NCBI GenBank assembly: GCA_958450325.1
Contig: OY288243.1
Location: forward strand, 52,541,878-52,605,877
Reading direction: 5' to 3'
Origin: Agrostemma githago
Taxonomy: Eukaryota > Streptophyta > Magnoliopsida > Caryophyllales > Caryophyllaceae
Length of the DNA: 64,000 nt
Part shown: piece after piece, positions 10,905 through 22,805 of the stretch
Layout: each line of letters starts with the position of its first letter
Numbering within the stretch: the first letter of the stretch is position 1
Translations under genes and position numbers: made by a program
Notes under the pieces: generated by a model
What the model was told of the DNA's origin: nothing
Databases searched by the model: none
What the model saw: the letters and a program-made list of their open reading frames with translations, nothing else

Positions 10905-13900
10905 TGTAATCCCCTAGAAAATCTAACGCGATACAGTGGCGGAAACACTGTAGAAGTGGGATTATAACACACAATAACTATGTCTTGATTATTTAAAAAC
11001 GGTAAGTCAATACATAAGCCATTAAATAAAAATGGCTACAAAATAAAAATAAAAAAAATCCATAAAAAGGGTTATAACAATCCATAGTTCAAATTATTAA
11101 TCAGCAAATAAGAAGGATCCATGACTACTCGCTAGCCCACCCGAAGGGAAACACATCTACCTGTCATGTTAAAAACATAACAGCCACAATCAGTGAAGAG
11201 CAACGACGACGTTCTTCTTGCCATATTACAAGATTTTAAAACTGTAATTACTATTATAGAAAAATAGTAAAAACGGAAAACAATAAAACATTATAATGAA
11301 AATATGCTTTCAGTGAAAAACTTCACGTATCAAAACAATACAATAAAAATGAGTTTTTCGGAGAAAGCATAAAACATTTGCCAACCTGCAAACCAAATTA
11401 CATCGATAATAATAAAAATATTCAAAATGGCGTTATGGATAAGATTAGTGTAGACGACTAGACTTTCACTAGGAGAATAGTAAAACTAGCTTCGAGAACT
11501 TAGTTCAAACAAATCAAACTTCGGTCTCTAACTAGGCTACGCAACCATAATAGGGCGGCGACTTATATATGCGTGGCTCTAGTTTAAGATAACGCACACC
11601 CCTCTTGAGATTACCTGTCACCCAGTTCAACTTATGACGGCGACTTACTGCGAGGCCTAAGCTTAAGGTCAAAATGTACACCACTACCGGGATACCTGTC
11701 ACCCGGTTCAACAACTAATGTACTGATTCCTGATACACTAGCCTTATAGTTGATGGCAAAAACGTAGACCCTAGAATGTATTACTCTATCTCACACTTGT
11801 CCTTATTTCATAACTCCAAAACAAAGCCATTATCGATATTCAAAAGATATAATCATTATAATAATAACAAAACAAAAGGAGTAATCATTATATTCTAAAA
11901 GAGGAACTTTCTATTTTAGGAAACTTCTATTTTTAGAAACTTTACTAAAAATAGCATCATATCAAAATATCAAAAATATTAGTTCATACTAATACAACAT
12001 TTTTAGTAAACGATATAGATTTATAAAACTAATACTTTCGGCCTTAACGATATTAATTATTGTTAAAGTAAAAGCATTTAGGTTTATGAAATTATTGAAA
12101 TATCATACAAGTGTTTATAAAATGATTAAAAATGTCTTAAACATTTTAATACTATTAATTAGGGTGTTTTAAAAATTTACAAAACTAAAGTTCCCTAATT
12201 ATTATTATTTTCGACAATATAATTATAAATAAAATTTTACGGCAAATGTCAAATTAAATCTTTTAACATCTTTTATTTAATTAACCATTGAATATATTTA
12301 GAGTATGTTAAGGGATAATTTAACTCTTAAAGTTTCAGATTTAAAGATTCTCAAAATGGCTGGAAAAATAAATCATATAGGTGAAACAGACCATTTTAAC
12401 GACAAATCGTAATTTTGTCCAAAAATCATTACTATTAATTAAGACCTTTAATAAATAGTACAAAAATTACGTAAAATAGCTAAAATATATTTTTGGACAT
12501 TCTGTCCAGAAAAAAAAAATTCCAGAATCCTTAAACTTGGTTTTTTAAAGAGTTTTCTCGTTAATCGTCTAATCTCGACAATAAAGATTAATAAAAATAG
12601 AAATCACAGAACGATTTACGTATTAATATCTAAAAATTATTATTATACTTAAAAATCATGATTTTCCAGAATTTACCATTTTTCCAGCTTTTCAAAATTC
12701 CAGATTTAACAAATTCCGTTAAAACCGTCTTTTAAAACCCATTTCCACAATTAACGATTTCATTAATAAAACTTATCGTTCATAACATTTTATTAAAGAA
12801 ATAAAAATCATAAAATTACATTTTATCATGAAACCATCAGAAATACATTTTTTCCAGATTTAAAACAAAGACCAGAAAATCTGAAATTAAAACGACAAAT
12901 ACGGTTTTAACGATAAACAATGATTTAAAGTGATTAATTAATTCACTCACTTAACAATTCCGAAAAATTATGAAATAATTCAAAAAATTATTTTTCACCA
13001 GAAATATTACCCACGTCAAATTTTAGATTAAAATAAAATGTTTAAGTGATAGAACTAAAATCGGCTTTTAATCATTTTTGTCCGTAAACGGTAATAATTC
13101 AATAATCGATATCTAAAATATCTGAAAAATACCAAATTATCAAAAATCGTCAAAAACTTCAATTTTAAAGAATATAATCATATATTACAAGTTTAGACCG
13201 AATATTACGATTTTACGAATTAATATGACGATTTAATCGTTAATGTCGTAAAACCGATAAAAATACCGAAACATGCAAATTTTTACAACTTTAAAATTTT
13301 ACAGATTATATGACATACATATATTGTCAAAAATAAAATTATAATTATATATACATGCAATTACACAAATAAAATCAAGCAATACCGAGTAACATCGACG
13401 TTACCACTAATCCAAATCCGAGTCTACGATAAATTCATCAACTTCGGGGTCGTCTAAGAATCCTTCAATACACGATATACATGGTACAAAAATACTATGA
13501 GAAAACTAAAACAATCGAGGTAAATAAAGATCGGAAATAACATCGAATATTACCTTAACGAAGAAAATGGAATGACGACTAATTTGATGATGAAAATGAG
13601 ACGATTGTGACACAATTTTGAGACAAATATTGGCTAGAATAGTGGCCAGAAAGTCTCAGCCAAGAAGAGGAAATAAAGAGGAAATTTATTGTTTAATGTG
13701 GCTGAATGAAATGAATGAAATAAATAATGAAAAGAAAGAATGAATATGGACTTTTAAAATTACTAAAAACTATGTTAAACACCTTAAAGAACCAGCCAAA
13801 AAGGAGAGGAAAGGGAGTGTGAAGAGTTTTGTTTAAGGCCAAAATAAATGGGTGAGAAAATAAATTATCTAAAGCTTCAACATCATAAAATGAAATGTGT

Positions 13901-14424
13901 AAAAAAAAGTGGAGTAAGGAGTGTGACAAGGGTTTTCATGGTCCAAAATGTGGAGAAAGGTTCCAAAATAATTATAAGTTGATAAAAAGAAGAATCGTAA
14001 AATTATTAAAGGTATTTAGAAGCAATCGGGTAAATCTCGCGTTTAGGAATTAATTATTTACGAAACCTAATAATAAAATCATTAAATGATAGATTTTCAT
14101 AAAAAAAAATCTTAGTTAGAACTATTATATAAACGTATTTGGACCCTTTTAGTAAAATAAATAACCCAAATTCAATCTTAAAATGATAGTTCGTATAAAA
14201 ATGGGATTCTTCGCGAAAAATAAATAGTTTGCAACAAAAATTTAATAAATAGATTTATTATAGGAAAATAAAATATTTAAAATCTTTTAATGAAAAAAAA
14301 ATATTCGACGAGAAAATATTATGACGCTTGAAAACGAAGGAAACTGGCGGCAGAAAAATAACAAAGTTATGACGGAGTCATAACGGAATAAGTAACAACG
14401 CATAGAAAATTAGCACGTGTTACA
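10905..14424 (-). mobile_element. Solo LTR (3520 bp), TGTAAC type, with CCACT duplication
   Basis: The block runs from TGTAATCCCC to ACGTGTTACA and is flanked on both sides by CCACT (10900-10904 and 14425-14429), a clean 5-bp duplication. Read on the minus strand it starts TGTAACACG and ends GGGGATTACA, so it is inverted relative to the LTR fragment at 9212-10746. No internal domain, primer binding site or second LTR copy was found inside, so it is best read as a solo LTR left by LTR-LTR recombination. It is AT-rich, and frames such as 13693-13929 have no recognisable domain. The TGTAAC ends recall chromovirus LTRs, but the lineage is not proven. Confidence 0.8.
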
Positions 14425-14429
14425 CCACT

Positions 14430-14930
14430 ACTGCTCGCTACTCGCTTCACCAAAAACCGCCGTCGTATTTCTGTGTAGGCTCGCCGAAGGTCTGTTACTT
14501 GCTCCGTCTTTTTCTTCTTTTGCCTTAAATTGAAGCTTTTGTGTTACTAATTATCTGTTAGGGTTGAGGTGAGATTGCGCCTCCTCTACATTCCTATGCC
14601 ATGACTTTGTAAGTCAGAATTATCGACTTTTACTACCTTGAAATTCATAAAAATAAGAACTTTGGCATATAGCGAGCAAATACAATGAAGTGAGTAACAA
14701 AAATTTTAATTCTGGATTGGCAATAAAGAAAATAAAAATCTTACATGAAAATATGCAACTGGCACAACTTCTGTGACCCTTTTGTTTGGGATGATGACTA
14801 CTTTTATGAAATATGGAACGTTTGTCCAATTGGGTGTTGTATAATTTATGAGATTTATTTTGGTTTCGGTTGGATTGCAGTTTCTTATAAAAAAATACGG
14901 AAAGCATTAATAATTGATATCATTTTCGGA
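14430..14930. other. Spacer between LTR insertion and CACTA end
   Basis: The first 40 bp complete the 97-bp repeat. The next 150 bp (pyrimidine runs, then 'ttagggttgaggtgag') look like a plant gene leader or transposon interior, but no supported reading frame follows. Confidence 0.35.
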
Positions 14931-15259
14931 CTGATTACTATGACAATAAACATGGGGCAAACAAATAACCCATGTCTTTACTATGACAATAAACATGGGG
15001 AGAACAATAAACCCATGTCTATATTTATAATAGACATAGGGCGAACAAAAAACCCATGTCTATAGTTTTTATAGACATGGGTTAATTCTACAAAGACATG
15101 GGTTAATTGAAAAACCTATGTCTATGTTTTAGATAGACATAGGACATACGACCCATGCCTAAGTATTGGACAATAGATGTCACTCAACTTAACATGGGTC
15201 GCGAAACCCATGTCTATTAGTTAAAACGACCCATGTCTATGTCATGTTTTGTAGTAGTG
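14931..15259. mobile_element. Terminus of a CACTA (En/Spm) transposon
   Basis: The segment ends GTAGTAGTG at 15259; its reverse complement starts CACTACTACAAAAC, a typical CACTA terminus. Inward lie at least ten copies of ACCCATGTCTAT or its complement in both orientations, as expected of subterminal transposase-binding repeats. No matching left end or transposase was found in the window. The 106-aa frame at 14745-15065 is repeat sequence translated. Confidence 0.75.
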
Positions 15260-16836
15260 AGAAAATATGATTGGATTGTTGGGTATGAATTGAATTGATG
15301 AAAAAGGTGGTTGATATATAAGAGAGTGAGTAGCGTAAGCAATTGTTGAAGGAAAGTGAGAAGAAGAAGTTGAGAATTTGTGAGTATTTTAACAAGTGTG
15401 ATAAGAAGACAACATTAGATTAGATTAGATTAGAGCTGTATTTTGGAAAACAAAGACGTGCAAGACACCATTTTCTGGAAAAGCTCGGGGTTGTGGGAAG
15501 TACATCAGTCCAATCCTGTCCTATATTCTGAGTTTCACTTAGCAGACAATTCTCTTTTATTTTTTGTTCTAGAATTCGATATTATTTTTTTCATGTGTTG
15601 CATGATTGGATTACAAGTTCGGTTTAATATGGAGTTTATGTCGTGAACTGTTCTACCAAGTATGAATAGAACATCTTCGACTTTGGTAGAGGCATATATA
15701 GCCACAAGGCATTGCTTGTTTTTTCATTCTAAGTGCTTCATGGAGGTAACAATCTTACATTCATTTTCATCCCAAATTATATTCCTGATTCTTAGTTTTT
15801 TAATTTTGAAACTATTGAACTAATTTTCCCCGAATGAGCACACTACGTCATGAGAAGAATTGAACTGTCCAACCCCAAGAATTCTAATCACTTGGGCTAA
15901 CTCTCGTTTCACGTTCCTATGTTAGGTGTCTTTAATGGTTCTTATCAACATTTCGAGCAGTTTTATTATACTTATGAGTTATCGTCGGTGATACAATGTC
16001 ATATCTATGTTTCGGCAAAATTGTTGCGCTAATTAAAATAATACTTCGTAGTAATTGAAAAAGACGATTGATTATAAATTAAAGATACATAATTGGAGTA
16101 AAAAAGCACGAAACTCGTATTGTCCTCTTATTCTTTTACGTTCATGACAGTGTATTGGACTTCTCGTGGTTTTACGTTCTTTTGTCCTCTTATTGTTTCT
16201 CCCTTTACTTTCCTTTTAATATTCCAACAACTATCTTTTACTCCCTCTCTCACATTCATGATTCATTCAATTACCTGTCTCATCTCCGCACTCCACACCC
16301 ATACATTGATACAGACTACATACTATATTTGGTTTCCCTTCCATCCTTTTTCTATTACCTCTTTCTAATCCTCAGATTTTGGGTTATATGCCTGATAATT
16401 CAGATTTTGTGGATTTTTTGTCGAGTTATATGGAGTTACTAATCAGATTTTGTGGGGTTTTGTTTCTAGATATGATTGAGAAATATAGCTTTTTTTGTTT
16501 GTGGATTTTGTATTATCGGATTTGATAGTTCCAAGTTTGCTAAGTGTCAATGCCTTTTGTTTTCACAGTTCGTACTTAGATTTCCCATTGTTAGCACATA
16601 CATTCTCACCATTTTTGTTGAATGTTGATGGAGTCTTATTTATTATTACTTAGCTTTGAATGTGGGGTGTTTTTGTTAAAGTGCAAGAAAATAGAAGTTA
16701 TAGAGATAATATAGTACTACTCCGTACTATGTATGGATAAAAGAAAGTCAAAGGGTCAAAGGGAGAGTGGTTTTATTCCAAGAGAGTTTGGAATTTTGTG
16801 TATAAGGGTGTCAATTTTAGAAAAAATTATCATATG
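15260..16836. other. AT-rich sequence left of element 2, possibly CACTA interior
   Basis: No recognisable exon was found. Because element 2 inserted here with an ATATG duplication, this stretch was once continuous with 27178 onward, where a Ulp1-like pseudogene and CACTA end lie. It may be the upstream part of that CACTA element, but its left end was not found. Frames at 15443-15646 and 16120-16442 have no domain. Confidence 0.4.
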
Positions 16837-17634
16837 TGTGGACATGACATAGGTCCACCCCGACGCGGCCACGCGCGGGTTTGGTGAGGCGAATGAATCT
16901 CCATAAGAAAACGGATCGAATGGAAAATTAAATCGAAGTGGAGTCGCCACCGAATTTTGTGGTTATTCGGAACCATTCGAGCCCACTCTATGTCGTAGTG
17001 GTCCGTATACAAAATACGGCCCATTTCCGATGTCAGAGTTTATTGGGCTCATCCCTTTGCATTTGATACCAATACCGACATTATCAGATATCGTGTATTG
17101 AAAGACTCTCGTGCACCAACGGTTTCGGGCATCCGGAAACCGAGGTTCTGAGTAAGGGGTGAGGGTACGTGTTGGGAAGCTTACAAAGGACACCCTACCC
17201 CGCCCGCACATTAGCGGCCTCTACTAAGAATTCGAATAACTTTCTAATACGCGCGTTAGTTGAACGGGAAAAAAGATATGCAAAGACTATTTTCCCTAAA
17301 CATGCGAGGAATTGAAAATAGGGTTTCTACGTCAATTTAATGCAATTAATTCTAACGTCGAAGTTGAATTTTAGCATGTGGGTTCATTTAGTACAATAAA
17401 CGAACAAAAATTAAATTGACAAAAGGAATAACAAACGCGTTAGTAACGATGTAACGAATAATAACGATTTGTGCAAATATTGAATCGAATTGAATGATGT
17501 AAACGAGATGATGCATGGTTTGAAAAGATAGTATACACGTGATTATTTAGACACGTGTTGACCTAAATCATAAAATACTCTCGAATTTGAAAGAAGAAGA
17601 ATGTTCGACTCACGGTTTTGGCCGTGATGAGGCC

Positions 17635-17855
17635 ACTCGATCGAGTGGTCGATAGACTCGATCGAGTGGACCCTAAAAAGAAGTTTTTGTTTCGCATTTC
17701 GGACCATACTCGACCGAGTTATTAGCCAACTCGGTCGAGTACATGCCCACTCGACCGAGTCACTGTGAGACTCGACCGAGTGAGGGGTCGTAGTAAGCAT
17801 TCTGATCCGACTTTGGAGCGCCACTCGACCGAGTGGGCTAGGCACTCGATCGAGT
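17635..17855 (-). repeat. Downstream cluster of four palindrome pairs, 9-bp spacers
   Basis: Eight 12-bp words of the type ACTCGATCGAGT form four pairs: 17635/17656, 17708/17729, 17749/17770 and 17823/17844. Every pair has exactly 9 bp between its words, so word centres are 21 bp apart. In the second pair ACTCGACCGAGT is followed by ACTCGGTCGAGT, its exact reverse complement. Each pair can fold as a 12-bp stem with a 9-nt loop. The right LTR has the same layout at 25275-25495. Confidence 0.95.
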
Positions 17856-19012
17856 GCCCCCTGTACAAATTGTAATTCGTTTGCAAATTGATTGATTTCG
17901 AAATTGCTTTTGATTTTTGATAATTCGACAATTTTACCGAATTGAGCATAAATATTGTATCACTTATGCTCGATTCGGGCTTTTTATAAATCGTAGATTT
18001 GGTTGAACCGAATATAAATATTGTTTGAATTTATACCCGATTCCAATTTTGAATGCTCGTCGTATCCCATATTCGATTATGGAACCGATATGGAAAACTA
18101 GAGCGGAAAAAATAAAGAAAATTTATGTGAGTCGTCTGAAGTCAATCAAAACGACATGAATTTCTCTCCGCGTTCGTAGTGTCATAATTATAACGTGACA
18201 TCTACGTTAGCATCAATGAAAAATCGAATTGATTGAATTAAATTGACTAGATTTGCTAGATTCGACATCCAATTATGAAATTGGTATCGAATCTACAAAA
18301 TCGACGCTTTGCTTAAATTAGAGGACTTGATTCCCTCGACTTTTCCGACATCGAAATAAATCCCTAGGGATTGTGATGTCGGATCCGTGTCAATGGGTTT
18401 CGACCATTATTAAAATACAATGTTTGCTTTTGAAAATCGAAGTGATTGTATGACTCGAATAATGATGAAGGCGAGATAAAAAAAAGATTATTGTTTAAGT
18501 TGACTTATCTCAATAATCAAATAGTCGGGGTACCAGAATAAGCGACCGTCAACGCTGTGTGCAGTACACTTGTATATTCGTGTTTTCTTATTCCGATATC
18601 CTTCTTATTCGACACAAATTGATAAGTATTTTAATGCTTTGATATTGATACTATCGATAGTAGCGATATTACGATGCGATAATAACGATAAAATAAAATT
18701 AAAAAAACGCGACCCGTATGAAGATAACGACGACGCGACACGAGAAGGAGGAGGAGAAGAGAAGAAACGGGGTTTTGACACCCTCAACCTACGTGTTCTT
18801 GTCTCGAAACGGACTCGTAACCGTGGCTTTAACACAAGATTCTTCGAGGTTTTATGAAGATTAAGTTATGGTGGCTCGGGATTGATTCCTAAAACTAGTT
18901 TTAGGGCTTTTGCTAGTGTAGAATCGCTAGGGTTTGATTAGGGTTGTATGTGTAAAAAAGTTGTGAAATTAGGGTTCGAAAAGAGTGTCTTGAAGTGTGT
19001 GCAAAGGGTTGC

Positions 19013-19020
19013 TTATATAG
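19013..19020 (-). promoter_or_regulatory. Probable TATA box of element 2 (left LTR)
   Basis: CTATATAAG on the minus strand lies about 30 bp downstream of the upstream palindrome cluster. The right LTR has a similar motif at 26654-26660. It is supported only by motif and conserved position. Confidence 0.5.
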
Positions 19021-19048
19021 GAAAAGCTAGGGCACCCGATTTAGGGTT

Positions 19049-19130
19049 ACTCGACTGAGTAGGTGGTTAACTCGGTCGAGTGGCCCGTTACGCCTGCCGT
19101 CGGGCTGGAAACAGGCCCACTCGATCGAGT
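19049..19130 (-). repeat. Upstream palindrome cluster next to the TATA box
   Basis: There are words at 19049-19060, 19070-19081 (9-bp spacer) and a lone word at 19119-19130. The right LTR keeps four words in two pairs (26690-26701/26711-26722 and 26760-26771/26781-26792), all with 9-bp spacers, so the left LTR has lost one word with its spacer. Confidence 0.9.
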
Positions 19131-19518
19131 GGCCCAACGGGTTGCACGGGTCCATTGACTTGGACCTTGATTTTGGATGTTTGATGGGTTTTGTGTTTGA
19201 CTTGGACTTTTGATGGTTGCATGGCTGCTTTTGTGTGTCTCGGAAACGACTTTGACTGGGGTTGACCCAATCGCAAAAAGTCGGTTTTAACTCCGGTGTC
19301 GGTTCTGGCCCAAATTAGCCTTATTTGATTGGAAACGGCCCACTGGACCTGGATTTGAGGTTGATTCTGTGAGATTTGTACTCTGTAAGTGTGTTAGCCA
19401 GCAATTAATGGATTTGAGCCCGTATCCGAGCGCATAGAAGCATGTTAGCGTCCGATCATCATCGGGTGTTTTTGAAAACTGCTATAGACACCTGGCAGTC
19501 AAAATGCGGGTGTCTACA

Positions 19519-19531
19519 GAGCCCCCACTCT
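19519..19531 (-). other. Polypurine tract of element 2
   Basis: GAGCCCCCACTCT on the plus strand reads AGAGTGGGGGCTC in the element's sense, directly abutting the 3' LTR. Confidence 0.8.
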
Positions 19532-21969
19532 GACTGAGGCTTGGACAAGGCGAAAGTCAGAGTAGCCACCAGGCCAATCGAGGATTGAAACCTGGCGGAC
19601 TTCCGGTCGGGTCGTTTATAGTCCATTAGACTCGCGTGAAGGGCTCGCCAGCCATAAGCTAGAAGTCATACCTGAGTTGATGATGATAACTCTGTGGGGA
19701 ATCGGACTTGTCGCATAAGTCCTGGGTGTGCCTGTGTGTAGGCCCATCCCGTGCTATTCCGGGGAAAATGACGCCTCGGGCTATCTGCTGGGGAACTGGA
19801 CTTGTCGTATAAGTCCCGGGTGCGCCTGTATATGGGCCCATCCCGTGTTGATTCGAGAGAAAATGCCGCCTTGGGCTTCCGCTGGGGAGATTTAGCGGGT
19901 TATATGTCCTGCTTGAGTCGTACCTGTATAAGTCACAAAAAGTGCATGCAACACGTAGGTAGTAAAATGACTCGCGCTGGGGAAAATTGAATTATGAATT
20001 TTTGAAAGTTTGGATTTTTGAAAATTTGAAAATTCGAAATTTTGAAATTTTTGACTCCTAAAGAATTTTAGGTAAGAAATTTGCAGTTTAAATAGGCCGA
20101 AATTTGACCTTGTCGAAAAGGATTTTCTCAAATGGCTAAGTTTTGCAAATTTCAAAGTGGAATTTGAAGAGAGAGGCCTACCGACAGACTCGACTCTGGA
20201 CGTGACCGGACGAGTTGACAGACACGACTGGACTCTCGAGGGGTTGGACTGTGACTCGGTAGGGGGTGGGCCACCTAACAAGACTCTTGAGTTGCGCTAT
20301 CCCGTAGCCTAGGCGAGTGGCAACATGGGAATGATCTGTTATAGAGGGACTGCAGTAGTCTGTAATGAGACTATTTTAGTCTGGTGCCCTTCTGGATTTT
20401 TGATTTTAGGGTACAGTCGAAAATGGGTATTTCTTCGAGTCCTGACAGATTCTCGTCTTCGACTAAGCCGAGTACTAGGACACACTGTAGAAAGGAGGCT
20501 AGTTTTTTATGATTTTGTGAGCGGATGGAGGTTTCCCGCCTAAGAGAAGCCCCCAGGACGACAAAGCTAGCTGTTGAGAACATGATGGTGTCATGACCGG
20601 AATGATGGCGCTTTTTGAATGTGTGTCAATGTGAGTGGTTGTGCCTCTGTTGAAAGGCTGCCTACGTATTCACGTGTCGTGAAATCAAACCAAGCCGTAG
20701 TTCAGTGTCGGAAGATGTATTATGGTGCCTAGTATAATAGGACTTTGTGTGTAACTAGCGATGGTGTAGGCTAGGTGCATTCCCAATGACGTTTTGGTCG
20801 AAGGGCTAGAATGATTAGGATATTAATCCTGTGACTGCGAGCGTTCTCCGGGATAGCCCCCAGAGGTGGTGTGCACTATTTGGTCATGTTCTATCCCGAC
20901 CGCAAGTTTGGTTCCCGTGTTTGGGGTTGGTAACTGGTTTGGATGATTTTGAAAATGTGGTGCTAGGTCGCAAATGGCCTTGATGATTCGAAATCTGGAG
21001 CTCGATTTGGTGGAGCTAAGGCTTCGAGGATAAGGTATTGCAATGTGGTAGGAAATGGGGTAGTCAAATAAAAATGACTCGGACTTCGATCGGGGTAGGT
21101 TTAATAATGCGGGATCTGATTACCATGTCTGGCCCTAATGGTTAGGGGTATCTTATGGAGCTTAAATCCTCAAAATTTCGGGCTGTCTCTAGCCTAGGTC
21201 TCGGGAAGGTACTGAGGGTTGTAATGTGGGAAGGCTAGATGTGGTGTTAGCTGACCAGCTTGATTGTTTCTCCCCTATTGGACGGTGCGAGCATTGATAA
21301 TTTTGAATTTGACCGTTTTCACTACGGTCATGGGTTCTTGAATATTCTTTGGCTGACCTCTTAGCCCCGGTCATGGGTTTCTTGAATGTTGGTTGACCTC
21401 TCAACCCCGGTCATGGGTTTGTTTGAATGTTGGTTGACCTCTCAGCCTCAGTCATGGGTTTTTTTAATTTTTGTTGGTCAGACTAACACCTAAGGTAGGG
21501 GTTGGTTGATCTTATTGGATGGGTGTTTATTGTGGGAAATGGGCTTGCCTCCCGTCTTGAACCCAAACTAGGAGACTACCCAGATTTGCCATAGGAATTC
21601 GATACCGCTCCTGCTAAGTGTAGTTTTGTGGCTTTCTATACCAGACATGGAATAGGTAAAAGGAAAAACACAGGCTCGGTTTCCTGCAGTCATTATAGAT
21701 GTGCCTATAATAGTCACGTGCGTGTGCTCACAGTGTATGACGGTGTTCATCACGTTCTCGGAAACACATAAGGAAAGTAGATATGAGAAATAGAATATTG
21801 AAAGCTCGATTTTATTAAATTTTGAAAAGGGGGCAGAATACAATTGACCCTAACTCTGACTCTGACTTTTACTTTGACTTTGACTTTGACTTTGGAGGGA
21901 ATAGCACATCCTAGACTCGGACTCAGACTCGGACTTATATCAGATCCGGACTCTCGGATGATGTTGTCA
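19532..21969 (-). other. 3' internal region of element 2, no Pol
   Basis: No protease, RT, RNase H or integrase signature was found in any frame. Parts are similar by eye to element 1 (5320-6690) and element 4 (36160-38900). It includes a GACTCT/GACTTT hexamer run (about 21850-21898), which marks the gag 3' end also in element 4 (about 38867-38893). Confidence 0.6.
21302..21470 (-). repeat. Short tandem array around CCCCGGTCATGGGTTT
   Basis: Four imperfect copies of a roughly 46-58-bp unit occur, each with GGTCATGGGTT preceded by TGACCTCT or a variant. Element 1 has a related dispersed form at 4516-4620. Confidence 0.7.
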
Positions 21970-22805
21970 TTAGTCGTCGGCTTCTACGGACTCGAGTTGA
22001 TGTCCAGTATAGCCTTCAGTAGAAGCTTCACCCAGATCTTCATTATGTCGAAGATCGTCTTCAATCCTAATGCCCATTTCGGTAAGCACGACAAAGTTTG
22101 AAATGTCGGCATACCTAAGATGGACGCGGTTAGAAGGTAGGAGGTTGTTGATGAACGCCTCCACTAGTGTCTTCTCGTTGGGCTTGTCTACCAACTTTAC
22201 ACTCTCGGCCCTCCACCTTTGAAGATATTTAGTGAACCCTTCTTTGGGTTCTTGGGCCATCACTTCCAGAGTACGCATTGTAGTCTGGATCTCGGTATTA
22301 TCAGCATAATTCCGAGCGAACTCTGTTGCCATGTCATCCCAAGTCGGGTATTTCTTGGAATCGAGCCTTTAGTACTAGGCTTTGGGGTGCTTTTCAAGGG
22401 AATTGAAGAAGCGAACAAGTGTCTGAACATGGTGGACTTCACCCCCTTGACAGCCATAAATTCTTTGAAAACCCGGATGTGGTGGACCGGGTCTTCGGTA
22501 CCCTCAAACATTGGTATGCCCGTAAGGTCGAAGTTGTCGGGCAGTTCATCATTCAGGGGTGAATAGGAACGAGCAATTACAGTGTGGATCGAGTTGTTTG
22601 TTGACAGGTGAACTTGTTCCTCGAGCCTGCGAACAACGCTGACTAGTTCAGCTATGGGCCCAGTGGGCTCAGATCCATGAGGAGGAGTCCCTTTCTCCAC
22701 GGGACTTAGACGGGTGGCGAAGGTCGCTTGGTCAGTCTGGATGGTAGTCAATTGAGTTTCCATCTTCGCCAGCGCGGCCTTCAGTTCGTCCAAAGTTCCT
22801 TGCAT
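21970..22805 (-). pseudogene. gag: Broken gag of element 2 (matrix/capsid part, no zinc knuckle)
   Basis: The first frame (from 22805) has a coiled-coil-like N-terminus and the start of the capsid core, with PMFEGTEDPVHHIRVFKEFM and HLFASS. Between about 22390 and 22330 the capsid continues in another frame, so there is a frameshift, and two stops fall in the expected WYYRLDSK stretch. The frame then resumes (21970-22332) with ATEFARNYADNTEIQTTMRT and KYLQRWRAESVKL and ends after a GEASTEGYTGH tail. The zinc knuckle seen in elements 1 and 3 is absent. In a working Gag this region would form the particle; here it cannot be made in one piece. No Pol follows. Confidence 0.85.

Larger units (their letters stand above)
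16837..19518 (-). repeat. 3' LTR of element 2
   Basis: It runs from TGTGGACATGAC (the outer end in this orientation) to TGTCTACA. Read on the minus strand it contains, in order, a palindrome cluster (19049-19130), a TATA box, the 18-bp conserved block (18778-18795), a second palindrome cluster (17635-17855) and the conserved U5 block. Confidence 0.93.

Noticed and set aside
14745..15065. 106-residue frame as a gene
   Set aside because: The second half is CACTA subterminal repeats in translation; the first half has no domain.
16963..17211. Conserved frame FPTRTLTPYSEPRFPDARNR present in several LTRs as a possible gene
   Set aside because: It lies in the conserved U5 block; conservation is at DNA level, and starts, ends and frames vary among copies.
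17543..17845. 100-residue frame over the palindrome cluster
   Set aside because: It translates the repeat words; the equivalent right-LTR frame differs in length and content because of small changes.
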